Origin: Hymenobacter lucidus
Lineage (GTDB): Bacteria; Bacteroidota; Bacteroidia; Cytophagales; Hymenobacteraceae
NCBI RefSeq assembly: GCF_020447265.1
Contig: NZ_JAJADR010000004.1
Location: 186,001 to 250,000 of the forward strand
Length of the DNA stretch: 64,000 nucleotides
Direction of reading: 5' to 3'
The position numbers and the translations under genes were made by a program. Each line of letters begins with the position of its first letter. Position 1 is the first letter of the stretch. Under the pieces are notes generated by a model, which saw only the letters and a program-made list of their open reading frames with translations, made no database searches and had not been told where the DNA came from. Shown here one piece after another: positions 35,974 through 45,459 of this stretch.

Positions 35974-36393
35974 CTATTTTCTGCGTTGCAGGTTCGTGAG
36001 GGCGCCCGTCGACCACAGCGCCGTGGCAATGAGCACGGGCTGGAAAAACAGCCGGCCGAGCCGCTTGCCATCGGTATCGAGGCCAAAAGCGGAAATGTGG
36101 TGAGTGTACTGGTGCACGTTGCCGGGAAACACGGCCGCGTAGAAAGCCCCCAGCCCCAGGCCCATTTCGGTGCGACGCCGCTTCCAGAGTAGCAGCGCCA
36201 GCCCCAGCCCGATTTCGACCACGCCCGACTGCAGCACTACCGTATCCTTGTCGAGCGGCACAAAATCCGGCACCTGGGCCTGAAACTCGCGACGGGCAAA
36301 GGTGAGGTGGCCAATGCCGGCCACAACCATAAAGCTGCCCAACAGCACGCGGGCTACATCTTGTAGGGGAGTAGTGGGAGTCTGGTCGGGCAT
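35974..36393 (-). CDS. DoxX-like membrane protein
   Basis: A 139-residue protein with four hydrophobic helices (about 12-30, 52-70, 75-92 and 112-128). The start RVLLGSFMVVAGIGHLTFARREFQAQVPDFVP and GVVEIGLGLALLLWKRRR match DoxX/DUF4267-type membrane proteins. The NVHQYTHHISAFG loop has several His residues. DoxX-like proteins are linked to redox or terminal oxidase functions in other organisms; no specific role is shown here. It follows polA on the same strand beyond the polA terminator. Confidence 0.75.
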   Translation of the reverse strand: MPDQTPTTPLQDVARVLLGSFMVVAGIGHLTFARREFQAQVPDFVPLDKDTVVLQSGVVEIGLGLALLLWKRRRTEMGLGLGAFYAAVFPGNVHQYTHHISAFGLDTDGKRLGRLFFQPVLIATALWSTGALTNLQRRK

Positions 36394-36458
36394 GGGTTTT
36401 CCTGGTGAAGGTGAATCCGGCTATACGGCTCACCGCCCGGTCGGATACTAGTCGGGCG

Positions 36459-36502
36459 CAAAAAAGCCCGTCGTGCGGCGGCAGGCGCAGCACGACGGGC
36501 TA
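36459..36502 (-). terminator. Terminator of polA
   Basis: On the minus strand AGCCCGTCGTG pairs with its complement (36465-36475 with 36491-36501) and is followed by six or more U. It lies 28 bases after the polA stop. Confidence 0.85.
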
Positions 36503-36529
36503 AGTAAATAAGGCTGCAAATTCCCTCGC

Positions 36530-39397
36530 CTAGTGCGCCTGCAGCCAGTTTTGGCCGGTGCCGGCTTCCACTTCCATGGGCACGCTCAGGGGCAGGGCGT
36601 TTATCATCAGCTCCTTGATGTGGGGAATGACGTAGTCGACCTCCGTTTTGGGCACGTCGAACACGAGTTCATCGTGGACCTGCAGAATCATCTTGGTGCC
36701 CAGGTTTTCCTTTTCCAGCCAGTCGTGGATGCGAATCATGGCAATCTTGATGATGTCGGCGGCCGTGCCCTGGATGGGGGCGTTGATGGCGTTGCGCTCG
36801 GTGAAGCCCCGCAGCGTGGCGTTGCGCGAGTTGATGTCGCGCAGGTAGCGGCGGCGACCCAGTAGGGTTTCGGCGTATTCCTGCTCCCGGGCTTTGTTGA
36901 TGCTGGCGTCCATGAATTGCTTTACGGCCGGGAATTCCTCGAAATAAGCGTCGATGATATCCACGGCTTCCTTGCGGCCGATGCCCAGGCGCTGGGCCAG
37001 TCCGAAGGCCGAAATGCCGTAGATGATGCCGAAGTTGACGGTTTTGGCCTTGCGGCGCATTTCCGAGTCCACCTCGCTCAGGGGCACCTTAAACACCTTG
37101 CTGGCCGTGCTGCTATGAATGTCGATGCCCTGGCGGAAGGCCTCAATCATGGTGGCGTCCTGCGAGAAGTCGGCCATGATGCGCAGCTCAATCTGGGAGT
37201 AGTCGGCCGCTACCAGCACGTGGTCGGCATCACGAGGCACGAAGGCCTTGCGGATTTCGCGGCCCTTCTCCGTCCGGATCGGAATATTCTGCAGGTTGGG
37301 GTTGGTGCTGGAAAGGCGTCCGGTAGCCGTTACGGCCTGGTTGAAGCTGGTATGTACGCGGCCGTCCAGCTCGCACACCAGCTGAGGCAGGGCCTCCACG
37401 TAGGTGCTGCGCAGCTTGGTGAGCTGGCGATGCTCCAGCACCAGCGCCGCCACCGGGTTTTCGACGGCCAGTACGCTCAGAATCTCCTCACCAGTAGCGT
37501 ACTGGCCGGTTTTAGTTTTCTTGATTTTTCCGCCGCCGAGCTGGAGCTTGTCGAACAGGATTTCACCCAGCTGCTTGGGCGAGCCAATGTTGAACTCCTG
37601 GCCGGCCGCCGCGAAAATCTGCTTCTCGATGTCGGTGATATAGCCCTGCAGCTCGGCCGAGTATTCGCCCATGGCCGAGGAATCAATCCGGACACCTTCG
37701 TACTCCACGTCGGCCAGCACCGGTACCAGCGGATTTTCTACCTCGTTCAGCAGCTTCAGCAAGCCCAGCTCAGCCAGCTTGGGCTCGAAAACGTGCTTGA
37801 GCTGCAGCGTCACGTCGGCATCCTCGCAGGCGTAGTCTGATACTTCGGCCGGGGGCAGGTCGGCCATGGTCTTCTGCTTTTTGCCCTTGGGCCCAATCAG
37901 CTCGATAATAGACACCGGCGTGTAGTGCAGGTAGGTTTCGGCCAGCACGTCCATATTGTGGCGCATGTCGGGCTCCAGCAGGTAGTGGGCCAGCATGGTG
38001 TCGAACAGCGGTCCGCCGATGCGGATGCCATAGTGCTTGAGAATGGTCAGGTCATACTTGATATTCTGCCCGATTTTTAGAATGCCCTCGTGCTCCAGAA
38101 ACGGCCGGAACTCGTCTATCAACGCCTGCGCGGCCGCCTGGTCGTCGTGGGGCACGGGCACGTAGTAGGCCTCGCCGGGCAACCAGCAAAAACTCAAACC
38201 CACCAGGCGCGACGTCATGGTATCGAGGCCAGTGGTTTCGGTGTCGAAGCTGACTTCCTTCTGGAGCAGCAGGAACTTAAGGAGTTCTTTGCGCAGCGCG
38301 GGCGTGTCGATGAGGTGGTACTGGTGGGGGACTTCGGCCAGGGTGCGGCGGGTGGTGGGCAGCGCGTCGGCCGGGTCGGTTTCGATAAACTCGGTGATGC
38401 CCACAGGGGCTGCGAACAGCGAGGCCTGGTGGCCGGCCCCGGTGGGCACCAGGCTTTTCTTGCCTTTGGCAGGACTAATAGGTGTAGCCGAAGTACGGAC
38501 CGGACCGGTTTTGAGGATGCGGGCGGCCAACTGCCGGAACTCCAGCTCGTCGAACAGGGCGGTGAGCTTTTCCTCGTCGGGGGCCGAGCAGCAGAGCTGT
38601 TCGGGCTCGAAGGGCAGGGGCACGTTTACGTGAATGGTGGCCAGCTCCTTGCTCAACAGACCCTGCTCGGCGAAGTTGATGACGTTTTCCTGCTGCTTGC
38701 CTTTCAGCTCGTGGGAGTGGGCAATCAGATTTTCGACCGAGCCGTACTTCTGGATCAGGGTTTTGGCCGTCTTCTCGCCGATGCCGGGAATGCCGGGAAT
38801 ATTGTCGGAAGCGTCGCCCTGCAAACCCAGAATGTCGGTGACCTGCTCCACCCGCTCTATTTCGAAGCGCTGCAGCACGTGGGCCAGGTCCAGCACTTCG
38901 GCCGAGTTGCCCATAAAGGCGGGCCGGTAAATCTTGATTTTCTCGGTGACGAGCTGGCAGTAGTCCTTATCGGGCGTCATCATGTACACCTCCTCGAAGC
39001 CGTGCTCCTCGGCGCGTCGGGCCAGCGTGCCGATAACGTCGTCGGCTTCAAATCCTTCCAGAATCAGAATCGGAATATCAAAGGCCTCGATAATCTTCTT
39101 AATGTAAGGAATGGCCGTGCCGATATCCTCGGGCATGGCCTGGCGCTGAGCTTTGTAGGCAGCAAACTGCTCGTGGCGAAAGGTCTTCTTGGGGCCGTCG
39201 AAGGCCACGCCGATGTGGGTGGGCTTTTCCTTTTGCAGCACTTCTACCAGCGTGTTGGTGAAGCCCAGGATGGCCCCGGTATTCATGCCCTTGGAATTGA
39301 TGCGCGGGTTTTTGCTGAAGGCAAAATGGGAGCGGTAAATCAGGGCGAAGGCGTCGAGCAGGAAAAGCTTGCGGGGAGTCTGGGTGATGTCGGTCAT
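36530..39397 (-). CDS. polA: DNA polymerase I
   Basis: A 955-residue full-length Pol I. The N-terminal 5' nuclease domain (about 1-310) begins with KLFLLDAFALIYRSHFAF and contains the helix-hairpin GLQGDASDNIPGIPGIGEKTA. The 3'-5' exonuclease domain is intact: the DTETTG motif starts at Asp385, so proofreading is expected, unlike in many thermophile homologues. The polymerase domain has DYSQIELR (Asp732), KTVNFGIIYG and QVHDELVFD (Asp909). It acts in Okazaki fragment maturation and repair. It is a single gene with its own terminator, divergent from the decayed T9SS gene. Confidence 0.97.
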   Translation of the reverse strand: MTDITQTPRKLFLLDAFALIYRSHFAFSKNPRINSKGMNTGAILGFTNTLVEVLQKEKPTHIGVAFDGPKKTFRHEQFAAYKAQRQAMPEDIGTAIPYIKKIIEAFDIPILILEGFEADDVIGTLARRAEEHGFEEVYMMTPDKDYCQLVTEKIKIYRPAFMGNSAEVLDLAHVLQRFEIERVEQVTDILGLQGDASDNIPGIPGIGEKTAKTLIQKYGSVENLIAHSHELKGKQQENVINFAEQGLLSKELATIHVNVPLPFEPEQLCCSAPDEEKLTALFDELEFRQLAARILKTGPVRTSATPISPAKGKKSLVPTGAGHQASLFAAPVGITEFIETDPADALPTTRRTLAEVPHQYHLIDTPALRKELLKFLLLQKEVSFDTETTGLDTMTSRLVGLSFCWLPGEAYYVPVPHDDQAAAQALIDEFRPFLEHEGILKIGQNIKYDLTILKHYGIRIGGPLFDTMLAHYLLEPDMRHNMDVLAETYLHYTPVSIIELIGPKGKKQKTMADLPPAEVSDYACEDADVTLQLKHVFEPKLAELGLLKLLNEVENPLVPVLADVEYEGVRIDSSAMGEYSAELQGYITDIEKQIFAAAGQEFNIGSPKQLGEILFDKLQLGGGKIKKTKTGQYATGEEILSVLAVENPVAALVLEHRQLTKLRSTYVEALPQLVCELDGRVHTSFNQAVTATGRLSSTNPNLQNIPIRTEKGREIRKAFVPRDADHVLVAADYSQIELRIMADFSQDATMIEAFRQGIDIHSSTASKVFKVPLSEVDSEMRRKAKTVNFGIIYGISAFGLAQRLGIGRKEAVDIIDAYFEEFPAVKQFMDASINKAREQEYAETLLGRRRYLRDINSRNATLRGFTERNAINAPIQGTAADIIKIAMIRIHDWLEKENLGTKMILQVHDELVFDVPKTEVDYVIPHIKELMINALPLSVPMEVEAGTGQNWLQAH

Positions 39398-39480
39398 AGC
39401 AGGGCGAAGGTAAGCAACGGGCAGGGCGTTGCAGCAGCGGAATGAGGGTTAGCTTAGTTGGTTATTCTAAGCAACGGAGA

Positions 39481-39986
39481 ATGAAGATACTACTACGCAT
39501 TACGGCTTTGTTGGTAGCTGTCCTGGCCACTTATCTGCCCGTACGTGCCCAGACTGTGGACCCCGGGTTTGCATCCATCAGCATGTACTCCCCGGCAACT
39601 GTTGCACCAGCCGCCGCCGTGTACGCGACGGCGCAGCAGCCGATGGCAAACTGCTGATCGGGGGCTTCACCCAAAGTATACGGGCAGGCGCGGCTGGGAA
39701 TCGTCCGTCTCACGGCCCCGGCAGTGCTGCACGTAACCAATGCCTGGCTGCAGGCCCGCACCCAGGCTTGGCCCATGCCCGCCCACAAAGCCCTCAACCT
39801 CTCGCTCGATGCGGAGGCCCAGCCCCGGAGCGTGGAACTACCTGATGCCGTAGGGCGCGTGGTGCTCACGCAGCCCCAGCCTGCAGCAGGTACACGCTGC
39901 CCCTGCGCGGTTTTCGGGCCGGCGTGTACCTGTTGCGCGTCGACTACGCCGATGGCCCCGTCACGCGCCGCATCGTGGTAGAATAG
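39481..39986 (+). pseudogene. Decayed delta-60-repeat T9SS protein
   Basis: The ends match the intact gene at 41578-44085. Frame 1 starts with a signal peptide ending VRAQ followed by TVDPGF, like the TLDPSF of the intact copy. At about 39640, CAGCAGCCGATGG lacks one base relative to the repeated Gln-Pro-Asp-Gly-Lys codons, which shifts the frame; ADGKLLIGGFTQ continues in frame 3 while frame 1 stops at 39657. The middle is missing, and frame 1 resumes with RLTAPAVLHVTNAWLQARTQAWP. A second shift near 39890 moves the end (RAGVYLLRVDYADGPVTRR) to frame 3, stopping at 39984-39986. So it has lost most delta-60 repeats and carries at least two frameshifts. Confidence 0.85.
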
Positions 39987-40065
39987 GCGGAGTATGGGCC
40001 GGGCTTTGTATGTTTGTTGCCGTTCCACCCCGGTGAGGCGGCCTGCTTTTTAGTGTCAAATAGAT

Positions 40066-40710
40066 ATGAATAGGACCAGCTGGCGAGGCATCGTCCTGAC
40101 TTTGGCAATGGTAGTGGGCCTGGTAAGCTACGGCCGCGCCCAGAGCGGCTCACGGCTCACAAAGGCCGCGCATGCCGACAGCATCCGGGCATTTCAGCAG
40201 GAGCTGGATGCCGAATACCGAGACCCGGCCCAAACGCCGCTGCCCGCCGAGGCGCGGCCGGCTTTCCAGGGCCTGCCCTTCTTCCCGGCCGACTACCGCT
40301 ACTACGTGGAAGCCACGTTTGTGCGCGACTCGCTGTCGGCGCCGTTCAAAATGAAAACCACCGGCCTGCGGGAGCCCGAATACCGCAAGTACGGCGAGCT
40401 GCACTTCGTGGTGGATGGTAAAAAGCTGAAGCTGAGCGTGTACCAGGGCCTGGAGTTGATGCGCAAGCCCGGCTACGAGGATTACCTGTTTGTGCCCTTC
40501 ACCGACCCCACCAACGGCCACGAAACCTACGGCGGCGGCCGGTATATCGACTTCCGGATTCCGAAAGCCAGCGTGGTGCCCCTCGACTTCAACCGGGCCT
40601 ACAACCCCTACTGCGCCTACAACACCAGTGGCAAGTACTCGTGCCCGGTACCGCCCGCCGAAAACCGCCTGCCGGTACCCATCCGGGCCGGGGTGCGCGC
40701 CGACCATTAA
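40066..40710 (+). CDS. DUF1684 domain protein
   Basis: A 214-residue secreted protein with a signal peptide ending near GRAQS. The mature part has FQQELDAEYRDPAQTPL, FQGLPFFPADYRYYVEATFVR, YRKYGELHFVVDGKKLKLSVYQ, YLFVPFTDPTNGHETYGGGRYIDF and the final FNRAYNPYCAYNTSGKYSCPVPPAENRLPVPIRAG, the diagnostic end of DUF1684. The family is conserved in Bacteroidota and Actinobacteria without known function; conserved Cys and Asp/Asn residues in the end motif may bind a ligand. The exonuclease gene follows after 44 bases. Confidence 0.9.
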   Translation: MNRTSWRGIVLTLAMVVGLVSYGRAQSGSRLTKAAHADSIRAFQQELDAEYRDPAQTPLPAEARPAFQGLPFFPADYRYYVEATFVRDSLSAPFKMKTTGLREPEYRKYGELHFVVDGKKLKLSVYQGLELMRKPGYEDYLFVPFTDPTNGHETYGGGRYIDFRIPKASVVPLDFNRAYNPYCAYNTSGKYSCPVPPAENRLPVPIRAGVRADH

Positions 40711-40754
40711 GCCTGGGCGGCACAAACCTCGCCCGGGCCGTATAGCCGGGGCAT

Positions 40755-41357
40755 ATGCGCTACGTTTCCCTAGACCTCGAAACCACCGGCGGCAATGCTG
40801 ACCGGCACCAGATTATTGAACTCGCGGCCGTGGTGGAAGACACGCGCCACCTGCTGCCCCTGACTGCGCTGCCCTCTTTCCGGCGCGTGGTGCGCCACCC
40901 CGAGTACGTGGGCACGGCCGGCGCCCTGGCCCTGAATGCCCGCCTGCTGGAAGAGCTGGCCCGCAAAGACGATAACCCCGAGCTCTGCACCCCGCCCGAG
41001 CTGGTGCCGCAGCTACGTGGGTTTCTGCTGCAGCACGGCTTCAAAGTGGACAAGCACGACTGCGTGGTCGTGACGCTGGCAGGCAAGAACATCGGGCCGT
41101 TCGACGTGCCGTTTCTGCGGCATTTGCCGGGCTGGGGCACGCTGGTGCGCCACGAGCCCGCCCTGCTCGACCCGGCCGTCTTCTACCTGAACTGGCGCAA
41201 AGACACGCGGCTGCCCACGATGAGCATCTGCAAGGCCCGCGCCCATTTCGCCGACGACACCGTGGCCCACCAGGCCCTGGCCGATGCCCTTGACGTGGTG
41301 CAGCTGCTGCGTCCGTTCTACGAGCTGCCGCTGTACAAGCAGATCAACCAGGAGTAA
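40755..41357 (+). CDS. DEDDh 3'-5' exonuclease (RNase T/DnaQ-like)
   Basis: A 200-residue exonuclease-fold protein. Motif Exo I is YVSLDLETTGG (Asp and Glu ligands) at the N terminus, with HQIIELAAVVED next. Exo II lies in TLAGKNIGPFDVPFLRHLP, and Exo III is HQALADALDVVQLL, giving the His and last Asp of DEDDh enzymes. Only the exonuclease domain is present, so it may process RNA or short DNA ends; the substrate is not predictable. It is co-oriented with the DUF1684 gene. Confidence 0.85.
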   Translation: MRYVSLDLETTGGNADRHQIIELAAVVEDTRHLLPLTALPSFRRVVRHPEYVGTAGALALNARLLEELARKDDNPELCTPPELVPQLRGFLLQHGFKVDKHDCVVVTLAGKNIGPFDVPFLRHLPGWGTLVRHEPALLDPAVFYLNWRKDTRLPTMSICKARAHFADDTVAHQALADALDVVQLLRPFYELPLYKQINQE

Positions 41358-41577
41358 ACTGAAAACGACTTAGTCTGAATTCCGGCCAAGCCTGGTGCGG
41401 GGAAGTAGCTTCGTTGGAGCTACCTTCGGCCTGGCCTCAGCCCGCATAAGCTGCCACAAGAGTGTTCTGCTATATATCAGGCCTTTTTCTGCCTGATTGG
41501 TAGGGTGCTTGCAACGCCCGGCCGCTTGTCTGAATCACCTGCTTACCGATTTCTTATTTTCTCCTTATCTCCCTTTC

Positions 41578-44085
41578 ATGAAGCTATTCCGACTCCTGCT
41601 GTGCAGCCTGCTGCTGTTGCCACTGCTGGCGCCCGCCGTTAGTGCCCAAACGCTGGACCCCTCTTTCACCCGCGCCACTTCCTACGCCCCCGCCTCGGTG
41701 TATTCCGTGCTGGTGGATGCCGCTGGTCGGCGCGTGGTCAGTGGTACTTTCTCCCGCGCCAGTGGGGTGGCCACCAGCCGCCTGGTGCGCTACGATGCCG
41801 CTGGCACGCTCGACCAGAGCTTCCTGCAGAATGTGGGCGTGGTGAATGAAATCCTAAAGGTGAAAAATGCCCCGGGCAATAAGTACCTGCTCGTAGGGCT
41901 GAGCAACGAGATAACCGCGGGCGGAGCCATCCAGAAAGGCTTGTCACGACTCAATAGTGACGGCAGCATTGATGCCACCTGGACTTCGACTACCGGCGCC
42001 GAGCTTGGCGGCACCGATGGCTTCGTGGACGACTGTGCCCTGCAACCCGATGGCAAAGTCGTGGTAGCCGGCTATTTTGATACCTACAACACTAGCCCAG
42101 CCAACAACCTGGTGCGCCTGAATGCGGATGGCACCGTGGATGCCAGCTTCAATATTGGCTTTGGGGCCAGTGATGAGGTGTATACCGTACTGGTGCAGCC
42201 CGACGGCAAGATTCTGCTGGGCGGGTACTTTTCGACTTTCAATGGGCAGGCCTGCAGCGGTATTGCGCGGCTCAATGCCAACGGCAGCTACGACGATACC
42301 TTCGTGCCAACCCTGGAGGCCGGCAGCGTCGTGACGGATATTACAGTGCAGCCCGATGGTAAAATCCTGCTGGCCGGCAACCTGAACCCCAGCAGCACCA
42401 ACATAGGCCTGCTACGGCTCACCGCCACTGGCACCGTCGACAGCGGCTTTACGCCCCCGGCTTTTGCCTCCGGCAGCATCGGCAATCTGTATTTCGATAA
42501 CAACATTGTGCTGCAGCCCGATGGTAAAATTCTGGTGAGCGGCTTCTTCTCGCTTAGCGCGGGCGGCCCGGCCAACGGCGTGGCCCGCCTGAATGCCAAC
42601 GGTACGCTCGATGCCTCTTTTCAGGTGGGAGCCGGGCCCAATGGCTCCATCACCGGGCTGGCGCTGCAGGCCAACGGCACCGTGTTGGTCAGCGGCTATT
42701 TTTCGGCTTTCAACGGCCGGCAGTCTGCGCTGGTGCAGCTAAGCAGCACCGGGGCGCTGGATGCGGCTTTTGTGCCCACGTTTCAGCTGCCCGGGGTCAT
42801 TTACGCCGTGGCGCGACAGGCCGATGGCAAGCTGCTGGTAGGCGGCACATTTACGGAGCTCAACGGGCAGGTGGCATACCGGCTGGCTCGCCTCAACGCG
42901 GATGGTACTTTGGATGCCGCATTTTCGGGCAACACCGGCGCCCTACCCGGCCCCGTCAACGCCATCCAGATTCAGCCCGATGGCAAAATCCTGCTGAATT
43001 CCTCGGCCTTGGTGCTGCGCCTGAACGCCAACGGCAGCTACGACAACACGTTTACTGCGGCTTTCTTTCAGGGCCTTATCAATGCCCTGGCGTTGCAGGC
43101 CGACGGTAGCCTACTGGTGGGCGGCCGGCTGACTTCACTCAATGGCACGGCCGTCTATGGCCTGGTCCGGCTGAGAAGCACCGGCGCTGTGGATGCGGGT
43201 TTTCTGCCCGGCGTGCCCACCGGCCTGGGCCAGATAAGCGTTGTAGAGGATGTGCTGGTGCAGCCCGATGGCAAAATTGTGGTAGCCGGCACGTATCAGC
43301 AGGGGAATAGTACCACCGCCCGCGTAGTACGCTACGAGGCCACCGGCACTGTCGACAATTCCTTCGTCAATACCGGTTCCTATACCAACACCACCCCGGC
43401 CAGCGCGCGGGTGTATGCGCTGGCCCGGCAGGCCGACGGCAAAATTCTGGTGGGCGGCTTCTTTGGTCTGTATGATGGCAATGCCCGCTCCAGCCTGGCC
43501 CGTCTGAATGCCGATGGCACGCTGGACGCCGTTTTTGCAACGGGCACCACCATAACGGGCGCAGTGTATACGCTGGCCGTGCAGCCCAACCGGCGTATTC
43601 TGCTTGGCGGCTCCTTTACTTCCTCGGGCTTGCCTTCTAACCTAGCGCGGGTGCTGGAAGATGGGCAGCCCGATGCTACCTACGCCCGGACCGCCGTGCC
43701 CAACAGCGCAGTGCAGGCCGTGCTGGTACAGCCCGATGGTGGCATTGTGTTGGGCGGCAACTTCGCCGCTATTAGCGGCCAGCCCGCAATGAGCATTGCC
43801 CGCCTAACGGCCCCGAATGTGCTGCACGTAGCGGCCTCCGCCGCCGTAGCTGCACGCACCCAGGCCTGGCCCGTGCCGGCCCACACCACGCTGAGTCTCT
43901 CGCTCGACGCCGTTGCCCGGCCGCAGTCGGTGCAGCTGCTCGACAACCTGGGCCGCACCGTGCTGAACCAGCCCGTAACGCAGCCTACACTCACGCTGCC
44001 AGTTGAGCAGTTACGCGCCGGGGTGTATCTGCTGCGCGTGAACTATGCCGAAGGCCCGGTGACGCGCCGCGTGGTAGTGGAGTAA
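41578..44085 (+). CDS. Delta-60-repeat beta-propeller T9SS protein
   Basis: An 835-residue secreted protein from the ATG at 41578 (an earlier in-frame start at 41497 precedes the signal peptide). After a signal ending near AVSAQ come about a dozen repeats of roughly 50-60 residues, each with a core like QPDGKILLGG (also QADGKLLVGG, QPNRRILLGG) followed by LARLNADGTLDAAF. These delta-60 repeats form a beta-propeller-like surface. A type A T9SS sorting domain ends the protein (ARTQAWPVPAHTTLSLSLD to RVVVE). It is probably surface displayed. A deleted copy lies at 39481-39986. Confidence 0.92.
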   Translation: MKLFRLLLCSLLLLPLLAPAVSAQTLDPSFTRATSYAPASVYSVLVDAAGRRVVSGTFSRASGVATSRLVRYDAAGTLDQSFLQNVGVVNEILKVKNAPGNKYLLVGLSNEITAGGAIQKGLSRLNSDGSIDATWTSTTGAELGGTDGFVDDCALQPDGKVVVAGYFDTYNTSPANNLVRLNADGTVDASFNIGFGASDEVYTVLVQPDGKILLGGYFSTFNGQACSGIARLNANGSYDDTFVPTLEAGSVVTDITVQPDGKILLAGNLNPSSTNIGLLRLTATGTVDSGFTPPAFASGSIGNLYFDNNIVLQPDGKILVSGFFSLSAGGPANGVARLNANGTLDASFQVGAGPNGSITGLALQANGTVLVSGYFSAFNGRQSALVQLSSTGALDAAFVPTFQLPGVIYAVARQADGKLLVGGTFTELNGQVAYRLARLNADGTLDAAFSGNTGALPGPVNAIQIQPDGKILLNSSALVLRLNANGSYDNTFTAAFFQGLINALALQADGSLLVGGRLTSLNGTAVYGLVRLRSTGAVDAGFLPGVPTGLGQISVVEDVLVQPDGKIVVAGTYQQGNSTTARVVRYEATGTVDNSFVNTGSYTNTTPASARVYALARQADGKILVGGFFGLYDGNARSSLARLNADGTLDAVFATGTTITGAVYTLAVQPNRRILLGGSFTSSGLPSNLARVLEDGQPDATYARTAVPNSAVQAVLVQPDGGIVLGGNFAAISGQPAMSIARLTAPNVLHVAASAAVAARTQAWPVPAHTTLSLSLDAVARPQSVQLLDNLGRTVLNQPVTQPTLTLPVEQLRAGVYLLRVNYAEGPVTRRVVVE

Positions 44086-44106
44086 GGCAGAAATTCTACC
44101 CTAAGC

Positions 44107-44141
44107 AAAAAGGCCTGAACCACATCGGTTCAGGCCTTTTT
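44107..44141. terminator. Bidirectional terminator after the delta-60 gene
   Basis: Perfect 15-base arms (44107-44121 and 44127-44141) around a 5-base loop contain AAAAAGGCCTGAACC and complement. It separates the T9SS gene from the convergent TPM gene. Confidence 0.85.
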
Positions 44142-44167
44142 GTTGGAAACTGATTCGGAAACAATTC

Positions 44168-44989
44168 TTACCAGCTGCCGCTGGCGCCGCCGCCGCCGGA
44201 GGAGCCGCCGCCGAAGCCGCCGAAACCACCTCCGCCGCCACCGAAGTCGCCACCACCGCCAAATACGCCGCGGCCGCCACTGAAGTCGCCGAAGATGAGG
44301 GGCGGAATCATGCCGCCGCGGAACCCGCCGCCCCGGCCACCGCCGCCACCGCGGCTGCGCATCAGGATGAAGAGCACGATGATGCCGATAACCAGCCAGA
44401 ACATCCAGCCCGAGCCGCTCGAATCCCGGCGGCCGCGCTGGGCGGGCGGGGCTTGGTCGGCCTGGTACTCTCCCTTGGCCAGCGCAATGAGCTGACTGGT
44501 AGCCCGGTCGAGGCCCTCGTAGTAGCGCTGCTCGCGGAAGGCGGGCACAATGGTGTTGGAAATAATGCGCTTGGCCAGGGCATCCGGAATGGCGCCTTCG
44601 AGGCCGTAGCCGGTCTGGATACGGGCCAGGTGCTCGTTTTCAGCCACCAGCACCAGCACGCCGTTGTTTTTGCCTTTCTGCCCGATACCCCAAGTTTCGT
44701 AGAGCTTCTGAGCGTAGTCGGCAATTTCATCGTCGCCGAGCGTGGGCACGGTTACCACCGAAATCTGGGACGAAGTCGAGTCGTTGTAGGCCACCAGCTT
44801 CTGCTCCAGCGCCTGCTCTTCGTCGGGCTGCAGCATATTGGCCAGGTCGTTGACCAGCCTCGGCGGATTGGGGCGGGGCGGCACCTGCTGGGCCCAGCTC
44901 AGGCCGGTGCTCAGCACCAGCCCGATGAGGAGCAGGATCAGGAGGAATCTGCGGCGCAGGTGCTGCAGAACAGGGGAGAGGTTGCTCAT
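44168..44989 (-). CDS. TPM domain membrane protein with glycine-rich tail
   Basis: A 273-residue protein. A signal peptide is followed by the TPM domain: PRLVNDLANMLQPDEEQALEQKL, SQISVVTVPTLGDDEIADYAQKLYETWGIGQKGKNNGVLVLVA and TGYGLEGAIPDALAKRI. A membrane helix (WMFWLVIGIIVLFILM, about 195-210) leads to a C-terminal tail of over 50 residues rich in Gly, with few charges and ending in GSW. TPM (YgcG-type) proteins occur with LemA and are thought to act in the envelope. It overlaps the second TPM gene by 4 bases, so the two are translated together. Confidence 0.92.
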   Translation of the reverse strand: MSNLSPVLQHLRRRFLLILLLIGLVLSTGLSWAQQVPPRPNPPRLVNDLANMLQPDEEQALEQKLVAYNDSTSSQISVVTVPTLGDDEIADYAQKLYETWGIGQKGKNNGVLVLVAENEHLARIQTGYGLEGAIPDALAKRIISNTIVPAFREQRYYEGLDRATSQLIALAKGEYQADQAPPAQRGRRDSSGSGWMFWLVIGIIVLFILMRSRGGGGGRGGGFRGGMIPPLIFGDFSGGRGVFGGGGDFGGGGGGFGGFGGGSSGGGGASGSW

Positions 44990-45441
44990 ACGCGAGGCGG
45001 CGCAGGGTCGCCATATGAAATAGAGTCGTCGAGCTCGTTTTTGTCGGTTTTCGCGTCGTAGGGGAAGTAGCGCTTGAGCTGCTCGCCTACCATGCGTACC
45101 CCGCGCTCCAGGCCCACCACGTACTTGCCGGCCCGGAAATTTTCGAGCACGGTTTCCTTCGTGGTTTCCCAGAAGTCGTCGGATACGGCCGCGTTGATGC
45201 CTGAGTCGCCGATGACGGCGAACTGCCGGGTTTCCCAGGCTAGGTAAAACAGCACGCCGTTGCGCTGGGCCGTTTTGTGCATACCCAACTCGGCAAACAC
45301 CTGGGCGGCGCGGTCCAGGGGCTCGGGCGTGGGGCAGGTATCTTCCAGATGAACCCGAATTTCACCGGAAGTCGTGATTTCGGCTTGCCGGATGGCGGCC
45401 ACCAACGCGGCTTCCTGCTCCGGGGTAATAGGATTGGTCAT
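44986..45441 (-). CDS. TPM domain protein (YgcG-like), soluble
   Basis: A 151-residue protein consisting of one TPM domain without signal or membrane helix. It begins PEQEAALVAAIRQAEITTSGEIRVHLE and continues ELGMHKTAQRNGVLFYLAWETRQFAVIGDSGINAAV. It shares the Gly-Asp-x-Gly/Ala signature with its partner at 44168-44989 and overlaps it by 4 bases. In many bacteria a LemA gene is followed by two TPM genes, one short and one long with a Gly-rich tail; this arrangement is complete here. Confidence 0.9.
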   Translation of the reverse strand: MTNPITPEQEAALVAAIRQAEITTSGEIRVHLEDTCPTPEPLDRAAQVFAELGMHKTAQRNGVLFYLAWETRQFAVIGDSGINAAVSDDFWETTKETVLENFRAGKYVVGLERGVRMVGEQLKRYFPYDAKTDKNELDDSISYGDPAPPRV

Positions 45442-45459
45442 GTTGCGTGTTTTTGGCTA

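Noticed and set aside
36917-39445. Long plus-strand open frames over polA (307 and 451 codons)
   Set aside because: They are antisense to DNA polymerase I, whose motifs are complete; the products have no recognisable domains.
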